Below are positions 10,913 through 21,205 of a stretch of 64,000 nucleotides of DNA, in pieces; the stretch's first letter is position 1; each line of letters begins with the position of its first letter. The position numbers and the translations under genes are program-made. The notes under the pieces were generated by a model, which saw nothing but the letters and a program-made list of their open reading frames with translations, was not told the origin of the DNA and searched no databases. The stretch is from Bifiguratus adelaidae (taxonomy: Eukaryota > Mucoromycota > Endogonomycetes > Endogonales): contig MVBO01000013.1 in the NCBI GenBank assembly GCA_002261195.1, positions 108,147 through 172,146 on the forward strand, given 5' to 3'.

Positions 10913-11570
10913 ATGTCGACGCAAAACACGGATCCTCAAGCGGCGGCCGCGGCGGCTGCTGTTGCTTACGCGCAAGACCTCAACGTGTATGGTGATCGAA
11001 GCGTGGTCTATAATGCAGGGTATAATCAACTGGTACGTGGTTGTGGCAACGAGTGTCGGTGCTGATAACGTTGTAGCATGGACTATTACCCAACACAGGT
11101 GCGCAAGGCATGAACATGCCGGCCATGTATCAAGAAAGCAATGCAAACACATCCTCTCAACCCACATCACCTCAACGCTTGCCTACAAGTCCAAGAGAAC
11201 GGCACGCGTCACCTCGCGTCATCAATATCCCTCAAGAATCCTCCGGATCGCCCCCCGTTCAACCTCATCCACTGCCTCAAGCACAACCCACCGAAGAAGA
11301 GCCTCTCTATGTGAATGCCAAGCAATATCATCGTATTCTCAAGCGAAGGACAGCCAGAGCCCGGTTGGAAGAGTTGAACAAGCTGGCCAAGGCCAGGAAA
11401 CCCTATCTCCATGAGAGTCGACACAAGCATGCCATGCGCCGACCTCGTGGACCTGGAGGACGTTTTTTGAGTAAGTGGCAATACATATATGCACCTGCGC
11501 ACTATCTGAATGTTTCATAGCTGCTGCTGAAATCAAGGAACTCGAACAACAAAACAACAAATCCTCCTGA
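10913..11570 (+). CDS. HAP2: CCAAT-binding factor subunit NF-YA/HAP2
   Basis: DNA-contacting subunit of the trimeric NF-Y/HAP transcription factor. There are three exons (10913-11032, 11077-about 11471, about 11520-11570), giving about 187 residues. A short poly-alanine run is near the N-terminus, and a Pro/Ser-rich linker follows. The two conserved halves are both intact. The NF-YB/YC-interaction helix is in [18 protein letters not shown]. The DNA-binding helix is in [20 protein letters not shown] followed by [14 protein letters not shown]. The tail after the last intron is short ([13 protein letters not shown]). The upstream region contains five CCAAT boxes, so the factor may control its own gene. 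Confidence 0.95.
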
Positions 11571-11934
11571 GAATGTCTATTCAGTGTGTGTAACCTTTAG
11601 CCTTTTTGTTGAGGACCTGTCCGGTCGCTCTTGTGTACACTTTTGCTTCCTATCTCTTTACTAGGTCACCAATATAGAGTGCTCATACTCTCTAGGTCCA
11701 CCCCTTACCTTCATTTTCGACATTGGACATTACCGTCACTGCGCTCATTACATCATCCTTGCATTTGAACGCACGCCGTCGCATCATCTCGGCATTTGCA
11801 TTCTTGGCCGGTTGAACCTTGACGTTGCCCTTGTTAACCTCTGCGCCTATCAAGCGTCCACCCGCATTTCAGTGGACATTGACACGACTTCCCCCTCCCC
11901 GTATCCCGCTTTGTCAATTCCTCTGTAGCACACC
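11571..11934. other. 364-bp intergenic stretch
   Basis: Lies between NF-YA and the small protein gene at 11935. It should hold the NF-YA 3' end and the next promoter. A pyrimidine-rich run (ACTTCCCCCTCCCCG) occurs about 11886-11900. I see no gene in it. Confidence 0.5.
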
Positions 11935-12198
11935 ATGGGTTTCATAACCTCGATTAAATCACATATTGACCTCTTGCGCATCGAGAAATACACCAAACGC
12001 CGTACACCCTCCTCGACGTCGTCCTCTTCCTCCTCTTCCACAGCTCCTGAACTCTACCGACGAGACTCGGAATGGTACAAGCAGAATTACAAGGATGGTG
12101 TCTATCAACATGATGGATCCAAGAAGGGGATTAGTCATAGTCTACGCAAGAAGCGCAATACCATCATCAAGAGTAGTGAGTCGTATAATGACTATTAG
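11935..12198 (+). CDS. Small basic protein with possible N-myristoylation site
   Basis: An 87-residue reading frame with ATG. It begins MGFITSIKSHIDLLRIEKY, where Gly2 and Ser6 fit the N-myristoyltransferase pattern, followed by a basic patch (KYTKRR) that could help membrane binding. A serine homopolymer follows and then a charged, Tyr-rich tail (YRRDSEWYKQNYKDGVYQHD). No family is recognised. It has its own spacer from NF-YA and from PEX14 and could be real, but no splice or codon evidence supports it further. Confidence 0.5.
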   Translation: MGFITSIKSHIDLLRIEKYTKRRTPSSTSSSSSSSTAPELYRRDSEWYKQNYKDGVYQHDGSKKGISHSLRKKRNTIIKSSESYNDY

Positions 12199-12357
12199 TG
12201 TAGTCGTGTGCAGAGTAAGAGTGTATGAATGACCCAAAGTGTAAGAGTATGATGGAATGAAGAGTTTATGTCAGCATTCCCACGTGAATAAGGGTTGACT
12301 TTTCTTTCTCCGCATTTAGTTACACTTGGTCTCTGTTTCCTTTGCTTCACGTTCACC

Positions 12358-13344
12358 ATGTCGACCAATCGAGAAGAGTTGGTGACGTCGGCCGTCAAGT
12401 TTCTGTCAGATCCCAAGGTGCAAGATTCTCCATTAGCCAAAAAGATTGCATTCCTAGAGAGTAAAGGCTTGACATCGCAAGAGATTGAAGATGCCATGGG
12501 TCGAGTATCGGGTAAGGCGCCGGCCGCTCCTACTGTGGTGGCGGGACCTCTACAAGCTGCAGCTGTACCGGCTGTGCCCCCACGTCCTAAATACGACTGG
12601 CGTGATGTCTTTATTGCGGCCGTGTTGGCAGGTGGAGTGGGTTATGGTGTATGGCAGCTGGCCAAGGTGAGTTTTGGGGCATGGAACTTGAAGTCGGTCT
12701 GTGGACTCATCAGATCTTAGCGTGTCTTTGGACCCTTCTTTGCTGTGCCGACCTCCAAGGATCTAGAGATTGAAAAGGCCAATTTGGATGCACAATTCCA
12801 GGCGGCGGAAGATCGCATCAAGCAGATTGAGAGCGATACTACCAAGGCAGTGGATGCGGTCACGGCAAGCTCAGCCAAGGTAGATACCAGTCTAGAGACC
12901 ATGACGACTACGCTCGACGACATCAAGACGAGCAATGACAACAGGGACAAGGAATTGAAGGAGATGAAGGAAGAAGTGGATCGTATTCGGGAATCCATCC
13001 CCGAACTGATCAATAAACACAAGGAGACGCAGGCAGCGAATTTGGCGGATCTTCAGAATGAAATCAAGTCATTAAAGTCGCTTCTACTCAATCGCAGACC
13101 CCCAACCACACCCACGACGTCAGCTGCCTCGGCCGCCACACCAACCACACCTCCTACCACCGAGGCTGAGGCCTCTGCGTCGGCTGCGGAATCATTTGCC
13201 CAACGTATCACTGCCATGGGATCCAAGCCGGGGAGTGGTAAGGCCGCCATTCCTGCATGGCAAATGAGTCCTTCCAATGCCACTGCGAGTAGTACAGAGA
13301 CGGAAGCCGTAGAGGGAGCGAGCAGCAGCAACACACAATCATAA
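12358..13344 (+). CDS. PEX14: Peroxin 14, docking protein of the peroxisomal import machinery
   Basis: Membrane docking factor for the PTS receptors Pex5/Pex7. 310 residues in two exons (12358-12666, 12721-13344). The N-terminal Pex14 domain is clear: REELVTSAVKFLSDPKVQDS, then KIAFLESKGLTSQEIEDAM (receptor-binding three-helix fold, residues about 5-50). A Pro-rich linker and a hydrophobic membrane segment follow (DVFIAAVLAGGVGYGVWQL, about residue 85), then RVFGPFF. Next is a long coiled coil (about 120-240) and a Ser/Thr/Pro-rich tail. The start at 12358 aligns with the domain; an in-frame upstream ATG at 12295 would add a hydrophobic leader not found in the family. It is convergent with UPRT, with 25 bp between stop codons. 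Confidence 0.95.
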
Positions 13345-13369
13345 CGCTGAAAGCGACATTACATGTACT

Positions 13370-14206
13370 CTATGTTGTATCGTACAAACGATCTCCGCAA
13401 TCGCCTAATCCCGGCAAAATGTAACCATGACTGTCCAATACATCGTCTATGGCCGCTGTATACAAGTGAATGTCCGAATGCATACTACTCAAATGTTGCA
13501 CGCCTTCTCGGGACTAGGAATAGATGGTAAAGCTAAACATCTACGCCATGTGCCTATGCGAGTAATTCACTTACGGCACAAATGGCGATAAACTTGATAG
13601 AATGTCCAGGGATACCCCAATCTTTCAACATGTTGACCACCGCAATGGCCGTTCCGCCCGTCGCAATCATGGGATCCAAAATGAAGCACACGTCGACATT
13701 AGGCTCTTGAGGCAGTTTATTGTAATATTCCACTGGTTCCAAGGTCATCTAGGCAGACAGGCATTGAGTTAATTGTCATAAGAGCGGAACGTACCTTTTC
13801 GCGATAGAGCCCCAGATGAAGGACGCGACTATCGGGTAGAAACGACAAGAGACCTAGACATGTTAAATATCCGAAGGTAGGATGCCTAGAGAGCTTACTC
13901 TCGACCAACGAGAGACCGGAGCGAAGCACAGGCACCAGCGCCACGCGTTTCTTGATGACATCCGACGTATACCTGCTCAATGGACTCATCAACTAGAAGC
14001 CTATCCCATCAGTCGTGCACTTCACACTACATCCGTTGATATACCTCCTTATCTCGGCGTAACGGCAAGTCAGCCGTCGCCTCATAGGCTAACAAGAGTC
14101 CCAACTCATGCACCAAGCCTCTGACCTCCTTGGAAGACGTGTCCTTGTTCCTTAAGAGCGATAACTTGGCAGCCACCACTGGGTGACCGCTAACGTGAAC
14201 GTGCAT
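13370..14206 (-). CDS. Uracil phosphoribosyltransferase (UPRT)
   Basis: Makes UMP from uracil and PRPP; fungal members include salvage FUR1 and the URC6 member of the URC uracil-catabolism set. Five exons, about 210 residues. It begins [19 protein letters not shown] and continues [48 protein letters not shown] and LHLGLYREK. The PRPP loop is [20 protein letters not shown], and the uracil-binding end is in [16 protein letters not shown]. All key motifs are present. The gene is divergent from URC1 (215 bp), which supports a role with URC1, although a plain salvage enzyme cannot be excluded from sequence alone. Confidence 0.94.
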
Positions 14207-14421
14207 TTCAGAAGGAAAGGGGCGTCAAAGGGCGTCACATGCCCCTTTATCTTGTTCCGCACTTTTGTCGCTATATTGTAGAACTGACGCTCTCTCAACT
14301 CTCTGGGTTCATCCTCGCCATCTTTTGAACATCTAGAGCCCACGGTTAGAGCGAAAGGATAAGGAGAAGAGACTTATACCGCGAACGTTTCTCGCACTGA
14401 GCGAGACGCTTTTTCACAGTC
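14207..14421. promoter_or_regulatory. Bidirectional UPRT-URC1 promoter region
   Basis: This 215-bp spacer separates two divergent genes of uracil metabolism. It contains a direct repeat GGGCGTCA at 14220-14227 and 14230-14237 (10-bp period), an AGATAA GATA site on the minus strand (14247-14252) and GATAAG at 14358-14363. GATA factors control nitrogen-source genes in fungi, so co-regulation by nitrogen supply is a reasonable inference. Confidence 0.45.
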
Positions 14422-16483
14422 ATGGTCTTGGCGCAAGACGAGGGGTCGCTCAACGAGCTCCTCTCACGGATCCTGACGAGTATTGAAGATATCAAGCAAG
14501 AGCAAGTGGCTATGGCGGCCAAGGCAAGTGGTTGAATACTTGGTGTCATCGTGTCCATTGTTCTCACGGTGCCTCAGATGGACAAGTATCAACGTCAAAC
14601 GGGTTTGTCGGTCAAGCATTTGGAAGACAAGTTACGTACGACGAGTTTGGAGAATGGCGGAGGTTTTGCCGGTGTGCATGGCGTGCATCCTCATCACATC
14701 GGAGGTAAGGGACACGCACGATTGGGGACATGGAGTGACTCATGGTATGAATATTAGCCCATTCGGAGCGTTCGGACAAGGAACCTGAACCTCCCTCACC
14801 CACGGCACCACCTCCGTCCACCGTAGATATGAAACGGTCCTTTTCGGATAAAAGCAGTTCGGATAGCGAGACCAGGCGCCGATCATTGTATGATACACGT
14901 GTCATTCTCACCAGTAAGTTTTTAGCTGTGCGCCATGTCGCATGATCTCACGCAGGCATCTGTCATGTAGCCTATCCCGGTCAAGTGGGTATTCGACCGA
15001 TCAACCTCCATTGGGGAGCTGCAGATCCCTTGCAACGTGGCCCCATTCTCGCATCACGCCATCCCACCAGTATCCGAGTTCGAAACGCCATCGGTGCCTA
15101 TGGTGGTAGTTATTGCGTGTACCGTGCCCTTGCGGTCGCCATTGGTGAATTGACAGCCAATCACCGACCCAATTACACCCTGACGGAACCCACCTATACC
15201 ATTGGACCATATCCCCAATGGGCCGATCCCGCCAAGATTGTATCTTTGGATCCATGGGGTCATTTAGCAGCTCAAGTGTATCGCACCGACCTCGAGAATG
15301 GGTTGGATATTCGGTAAGTGAGCCAGTTCGGGTGAGTAGGCACTGACCTGTCCTGTGGCCTGTCTAGACCTACCATTGCCATCACCCGCGCGCACATGAA
15401 GCTGGCCGAAATGGAAATGAGTGCCAAATCGGGTCGTCTTCTTGTCGACGGCCACATTGTGGTCAATGATATGGGGGAATTGAACGTATCCAAGGCTGCG
15501 ATTGAACCGGTGTGGTATTTGCCTGGGGTTGCACAAAGATTTGGAATCGAGGAAGGTATTCTACGACGCGCGCTCTTGTAAGTGTCCTCTTCTCGGTCTT
15601 TTGTGTGGTCTGACTAGGTGTTTAGTGAGGACACGGGAGGCATGTATCCCGAGCTCATCACCCGACCGGACCTAAAGGTCTTTTTGCCCCCTATTGGAGG
15701 CATCTCTGTATATATTTTTGGTGACCCAGCCTTCATTTCAGGCAAGTCATTGGGAATGCATCATGTCATGTTTACTCACCCGCTCTGCAGATCCGTCTAA
15801 GAAATTGACTTTGCGGGTTCATGACGAGTGTAATGGCTCGGATGTGTTTGGCAGCGACATCTGTACATGTCGACCCTACCTCATTTATGGCATGGAAGAA
15901 TGTGTCAAGCAAGCCCAACAAGGCGGAGTTGGCGTCATTGTCTATTGTAAGTGTTGTTGCATCTCAGTGCCATGGACTCTAAGATGGCTAACAATGTCAT
16001 TACCTTTGGGTCAGTCCGCAAGGAAGGTAGAGCCTTGGGTGAAGTGACAAAGTATCTCGTGTACAATGCCCGCAAGCGTCAAGTCGGAGGAGACACCGCC
16101 GACCAATACTTTTTACGAACGGAATCGATTGCGGGTGTCAAGGACATGCGCTTCCAGGCGCTTATGCCTGATACGTTGCATTGGTTGGGTATCACCAAAA
16201 TTGATCGCATGATGGTAGGTCAAGACAAAGTGATCGAGCATTTACATGGTCATGACATTAACACCTCCCTCAGTCTATGTCCAACATGAAGTATGATGCC
16301 ATTGTCGGATCAGGCATCCCCATCCTTGAACGTGTCCCCATACCCGACGAACTCATTCCCGCCGACTCACGAGTAGAAATCGACGCCAAGATTGCCTCGG
16401 GATACTTTTCGACCGGTGCTGCTCCTACCCTCCTGGACCTGGCCAAAGTCAAGGGACGAGATTGGGAAGATATTGCCCATTAG
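14422..16483 (+). CDS. URC1: URC1-type uracil catabolism protein (GTP cyclohydrolase II-like)
   Basis: Member of the fungal/bacterial URC1 family, required for uracil use as nitrogen source, and distantly related to GTP cyclohydrolase II (RibA). About nine exons. After a linker rich in Ser/Pro (SERSDKEPEPPSPTAPPP) the family domain starts at ICHVAYPGQVGIRPINLHWG and continues with RVRNAIGAYGGSYCVYRALA and WADPAKIVSLDPWGH. The cyclohydrolase-II core is LRVHDECNGSDVFGSDICTC (zinc-ligand cysteines) and RKEGRALGEVTKYLVYNARK. It then shows QYFLRTESIAGVKDMRFQAL and ends in GRDWEDIAH. Two introns use GC-AG borders: 14524-14577 and 15742-15790. The neighbouring divergent UPRT supports a joint role in uracil catabolism. 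Confidence 0.93.
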
Positions 16484-16495
16484 GTGCTACATGGA

Positions 16496-16503
16496 TATAA
16501 AAG
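16496..16503 (+). promoter_or_regulatory. TATA box candidate TATAAAAG
   Basis: A consensus TATA box lies just after the URC1 stop codon and about 100 bp before the ATG at 16600. It would fit a separate small plus-strand transcript, but chance cannot be excluded. Confidence 0.3.
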
Positions 16504-16599
16504 GAAAGTACGTCACATTAAACAACTTCCAACCCCACTATGGCATTATTTCTGTCATTGTCCTCTCCTACCTCCACGCCTGGAGTACATTCCTCCATC

Positions 16600-16845
16600 A
16601 TGTCTGCTTCTGGACCACGAGACGAACGCAGCCTACACGTCTCCACTCATGCCATTTGGGAAACCAAGCCACCCTCGGCCCCTTCCGAACCACGCCACCA
16701 TACGACACATCAAGTACAAGACACGGCGGTACAATTGGACAAGGATTGTCAACAAGATCGAGATGATGGACAAAAGGCTTCTGGCGAGCATTTGGGGTCC
16801 ATGAATGCTCAGGAAGGTGATGTCAATTTGCCGTATTCTCAATAA
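16600..16845 (+). CDS. Possible small hydrophilic protein
   Basis: An 81-residue frame starting MSASGPRDERSLHVSTHAIW and ending EGDVNLPYSQ, with a TATAAAAG box 97-104 bp upstream. It is strongly hydrophilic, rich in Gln, Asp and His, and probably disordered. No family is recognised. It could be a stress-type small protein, or merely open sequence in the URC1 3' region. Confidence 0.3.
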   Translation: MSASGPRDERSLHVSTHAIWETKPPSAPSEPRHHTTHQVQDTAVQLDKDCQQDRDDGQKASGEHLGSMNAQEGDVNLPYSQ

Positions 16846-17128
16846 ATGGATTGCGAGGGTAGGATCTGTTTGAAAGTTGGTGTGGCAAGAGTCACGGATG
16901 ATGCCGAAAAAGTGAATCCTGATATAACGCAACGAGGGGAGAGAGCGCAGATGAACAAGGGAATGGGCAACATGTGAGAATGGCATTGTACATGTTGGCC
17001 GAGACAATGGCGCTCGACGAATGTATATAATTAAATGGTTTCTCGCGGCTACAATTACATGAAGACGACACTATGGTACATGGGTAAGAGGTATATACAT
17101 ACACACAGGGATTGAGCATGAGAGACAA

Positions 17129-18001
17129 CTAGCACACCTTAACCAGACCACGACCCATGCGAATGTATCCACGGTTCTCGGCAGCCTGTTGCAAAAGTCG
17201 CGGATTCTGAATGGTCTGACCTTGAGGCGTCATGGCCTTGATCTCCTGTTTCTTGTCCGGCTTCGCAGACTGCTGTGGCTTCTGGGCATCGCGGTCGCCG
17301 GCCATCCATTCTTTGACGCGTCCCATCAAGACAGTTGCCTTCAATGGAAGTGATCCATTGGCTCGCCTCACCATGCTCGCCACTGCGCCCCAAAGTATGA
17401 CTTGTGGATCTACCTTGATGTGAAGAGGCATGATCCATCGCTCACCCGGTCGTTGCTTTGGTATACCGTCGGGTGTATGCGAGGCATCAAAGGCGAGGGT
17501 GAAATGGTGGGACAACTTGTGATATTGTGTGGGTATCTGAATTTCGTGCTTGCCAAAGTCCTTGACGGAAAAGTAGGTGCCTCGGATGGGATACACATGA
17601 GAGAGATCCTTGCCGCGAGGATGATAGAGCGCGCATTGATGCGCTTCGGCCAAGTCATCTTGTCGATGGAGAGCGACATGTGATACCATTGGATTGCGTA
17701 ACACGGCAGAATTGAACAGTCGAAAGCACGTTGGTCGTCGTGGCAACAAGACATACTGTCCATCGGCGTCCGTCATGACGAATGTGAATTCTATCGTCGC
17801 GTGCCATTTCGACTCTTGATCAAACGCGACGGACAAGACCAGCTGCTCCTCTTGCAATCGCTTGGCTAACCCATGCTTGTAGGTTGAAGTGATCAATCGG
17901 TGAAAGTGGCGGCTAGTGCAGGCAAGCGCTGCGAGTTCCGGAAATGTACACGCGTCAAAGACATGCAACGCGACTTCATTGGGCAACGCGTCGAACGGCA
18001 T
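17129..18001 (-). CDS. F-box protein
   Basis: Single-exon protein of 290 residues. The first 45 residues form an F-box (LPNEVALHVFDACTFPELAAL, then ACTSRHFHRLI), which would bind Skp1 in an SCF ubiquitin ligase. The rest (about 60-250) has no LRR or WD repeats that I can see. It contains FTFVMTDADGQYVLLPRRP and a conserved-looking block ERWIMPLHIKVDPQVILWGA, and ends in a basic tail. The target is unknown. Downstream on the plus strand begins the 3.2-kb gene-poor gap. Confidence 0.75.
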   Translation of the reverse strand: MPFDALPNEVALHVFDACTFPELAALACTSRHFHRLITSTYKHGLAKRLQEEQLVLSVAFDQESKWHATIEFTFVMTDADGQYVLLPRRPTCFRLFNSAVLRNPMVSHVALHRQDDLAEAHQCALYHPRGKDLSHVYPIRGTYFSVKDFGKHEIQIPTQYHKLSHHFTLAFDASHTPDGIPKQRPGERWIMPLHIKVDPQVILWGAVASMVRRANGSLPLKATVLMGRVKEWMAGDRDAQKPQQSAKPDKKQEIKAMTPQGQTIQNPRLLQQAAENRGYIRMGRGLVKVC

Positions 18002-21000
18002 TGTTTGCTACTCTTTTTGCTAACGCTTATCGCTCCTCTCGTATTGGCTGAAAGCAAAACACTGAAAATTGTTGCAAGAGATAGAAAACGAGTTTGCTTA
18101 TTTGAGGTAATCAAAATTTTTACATCCTTGACTCGGAGTTGATAAGGGCATCACACGATCACAGAGAAAATCACACGGAAGTGTGGCTGCTTCGGTTCAT
18201 CGGCACTGCTCAATTCGGTAACTGTTGTTGGGGGTGGGTTGTAGAACGAGGGATTTCCCTATGGGTGGGGACTTTTTCGCCACAGTGTTCTCTGGTTGGG
18301 GGCGCCAGTTCTGTCGGTGGTATCGCAAACGGGGTGACGCGTCTAAAAGTGGTCGTCCAGATACGTTGCAATTTGATTTTGTAAAGGGATAGGCACGACA
18401 TCCAATCTAGCGAGCGGTCTACTTCGCGCTCGAATGAAGCGCCTGTACAGAAAGATAACCTGGATCTACGTCTTGTTCACGCCATAAATGGAAATCAACA
18501 CCAAATTGAAAAAGTCGCTCCGCTGTCCACAACAACAATAAAGCATTGTAGCCAATGGGACAGGTTGTCGACAGGAAGATTTACATTGTTAAATTTGCCA
18601 CCGGAGCTGCTCGAGATGAACGCTATCGAGGTTATAGATCTCGGCAGAAGGCAATGTTTTTGCGTTCCAATCGTGTTGCAAAGCGCTGCGAAACGTAACA
18701 ACAAAGTCGCAGCGCGTACGTCGACTCGTATTCGATGTGTTCTGCAGTTGGCGGGGATTGCCATGGCTTTATATACACGATCCAGCAAGAAAAACACTTG
18801 TTTTACCCGAGAAAACATGTTTTTGAACTAGGGTTTGGATGATTTTGACACGCTCGCATGGCATTGTGAATTTCAACTTCGTGGCAACGCCGTCACTGGA
18901 AGAGACTGCTTCATCGACATGATGACGGATTTGCCTCAGTTGCCGATGAGGTTATACAACCCATTTCGATCCCAAAGAATTGAAATTTCGAAACGGTATC
19001 AGCTCCTTTTGTGAGCATTTACGAACGTCTCGTCGACTATCTGGTTGAGAATAAGGGCGACAGGGATGAAACCGCTTGCATTATGATCTGTCAGCAGTAA
19101 AAGCTTGCCCATTAGGCGGCTTTACAACACAATTCAAGAGTCGTGCAAGCGAGGAGGTATTGGACGTCTTTCGTCTCCGTTTACTGCCTCGGCGCGACAA
19201 CGCGTCAACGAATGTTTACCTTCTAAGGAATGTCGGATGGACACCATGCACCTTTTCATTATTGCTGCAATGTATTCTGCCTTTGTTAACACCGCACGTT
19301 CAATCAAAAGCGCATGCTGAAGCAGGGAAAGTTTGCATTCATATGTGTGGATTGTGTCATGAAGAATGCTTTTTCGATGTTCATGCTCTTGCCACTGAAC
19401 ATCGTCCCCACCGTGGCGACAGCTGCTGGTATGAGTATGAAACTCAGGATCAACATGTATACCACAAATTACAACGTGACGGGACCTATTGCCCGACGTT
19501 GCAAGAGGTGTAAACTTTGGGCAGTGGCTGGATTTGGAAGAATCTGACGAGGATGGGCAAAATAAAGGAAACTATACTCAATCGACATCATGGTTACATT
19601 TGAGAATCGTATTTTAGACGGTTCACTTAACAGGGACATTGAAGATTGTCGATTGATATGCGTGTACCATCTAACCTCCCCTTCCGAGACCTTCTGAATC
19701 TTGCGCTCTTTGTGACAAAAATGAACTCTCTCAGGAATCATGCGTGATCCGCAATCTTTATTCATCAAAGTACCACTGTGCTTGTCGACATAAGCCCGCG
19801 CAAATCTGGTCCAAGAAAGAATCAACGCCTATTCTTCTCCATAGACCATTTTTAAATTTTCGATTTACTGTCGGTCAAGATCAAGTTTCTCAGTCAAAAA
19901 GCAAAGTAGGGCGCCAGTGACAAACAGAACATAAGTTCAAAAAGCAGAAAAAAAGGGCAAATGTACTTAAAAACCAAGCACAAGTTTGTGGTCAAAGAGA
20001 GCAGCAATTCCAGGAGGTTCGGAATCTAGAATATTTGGCAGTTTCTTCATCGTACGCTTCGGCCAGCCAGAGTTCTATATAGGCGTGAACGCGAGCTCTG
20101 AAGTCTCAGATTCCCTGGGATACATTCGCTTCGTCGAAAGATAACCAATTGCTGGTGTACACCTCAGCCTATCTAGTGAAATCTTCCTGCACAAGAAGCT
20201 TCTCAATTCCGGCTTTATCATCCGACGGTCTGAGCGAATCGCCTCAAACCCCCTTGGAGTACTGGTAGGCATGAACAATGGAATTCAAAAACGCTACCGT
20301 CAAGAAGGAAACTTCCCCTTTTCTGGGATGAGTACACAACACGAGGCTCGTGTACGATTCCAATGCCTACGACACACTCAGATATGAAGCATGATTAAAT
20401 TATATTCCAGCGCGGTTTTAGTGGACCTACGATCATGTTTGCCTCTTTTAACCGTGTCGAGCGTTGTGAACCGTTGAGCCCTTGGTAAGGTTTACGATGT
20501 GCTGCTTCAACGTAAGATTGATGTCATTGCTTCGCCAAAGTCTATCCTCATGCTGATGCATAGGACTTTCAAAAGGTGAATGCACACGGAAGCCAGCTGC
20601 ACGGATGGGGACTGATAGGTACATGAAGATTTTCGTTGACTTATGTCGCAAGGCCGTACATCTCTCTTTCGAGGCCGCAAGTACTGAGAGTTTTTCGCTC
20701 GCGACCTCTGCTGACAGAGCCTTCCCGCAGGGGAGGCGATGGGACTTGATCACGGGCTAGGGATTCCGATTTTCGCAGGGTAGTGCGATGATAGCCTGCA
20801 CCACAGGGAATCACGCAACCATTATGAACGTTTTATTTTGATTTAGGCAAAAGCCGGGTACGTCCAAAGTAACACGTTGCTACTCGAATGGTATTCAGTG
20901 TATCACCCTGCAATCAAGGAAAGGATCCTTCGAATCCACCATTCAATAATTTTGCTCGGAATACTCCTTTGTGCCTAAGAAGCCCAGACCGTCCATGGCA

Positions 21001-21205
21001 TATATCATACTCTCTGATCGAGCTCAGCCCTTGGCTTCCCTCATTGCGTTGTAACAACGCGAGTGAAGGTTCCTTGATAAGAGGTCTCACGAGATTGTCA
21101 GCCGCGGACGCGCGTTTGTACGCGTGCCATGCGTGGCGCAGCCAAGCTAGCGTGTGAACGTGCAGTGTGTACAGCCAACCTCAGCTGACATGCCTAGTGT
21201 TCATC
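18002..21205. other. 3.2-kb gene-poor gap
   Basis: I cannot fit a convincing gene here. Open stretches exist, e.g. 19076-19513 plus, 145 codons with no early ATG and with a Cys/His-rich end (MCGLCHEECFFDVHALATEH). None shows a family motif or coherent exon structure. No long terminal repeats, inverted repeats or transposase motifs were noticed. The gap precedes a broken ABC transporter gene. It may hold promoters, a non-coding transcript or decayed genes. Confidence 0.5.

Noticed and set aside
19076-19513. 145-codon open frame with Cys/His-rich end in the gene-poor gap
   Set aside because: No ATG in its first hundred codons, no family match and no supporting exon neighbours.
18002-21205. Transposon or LTR element in the gene gap
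   Set aside because: No terminal repeats, target-site duplication, integrase, transposase or reverse transcriptase motifs were found.
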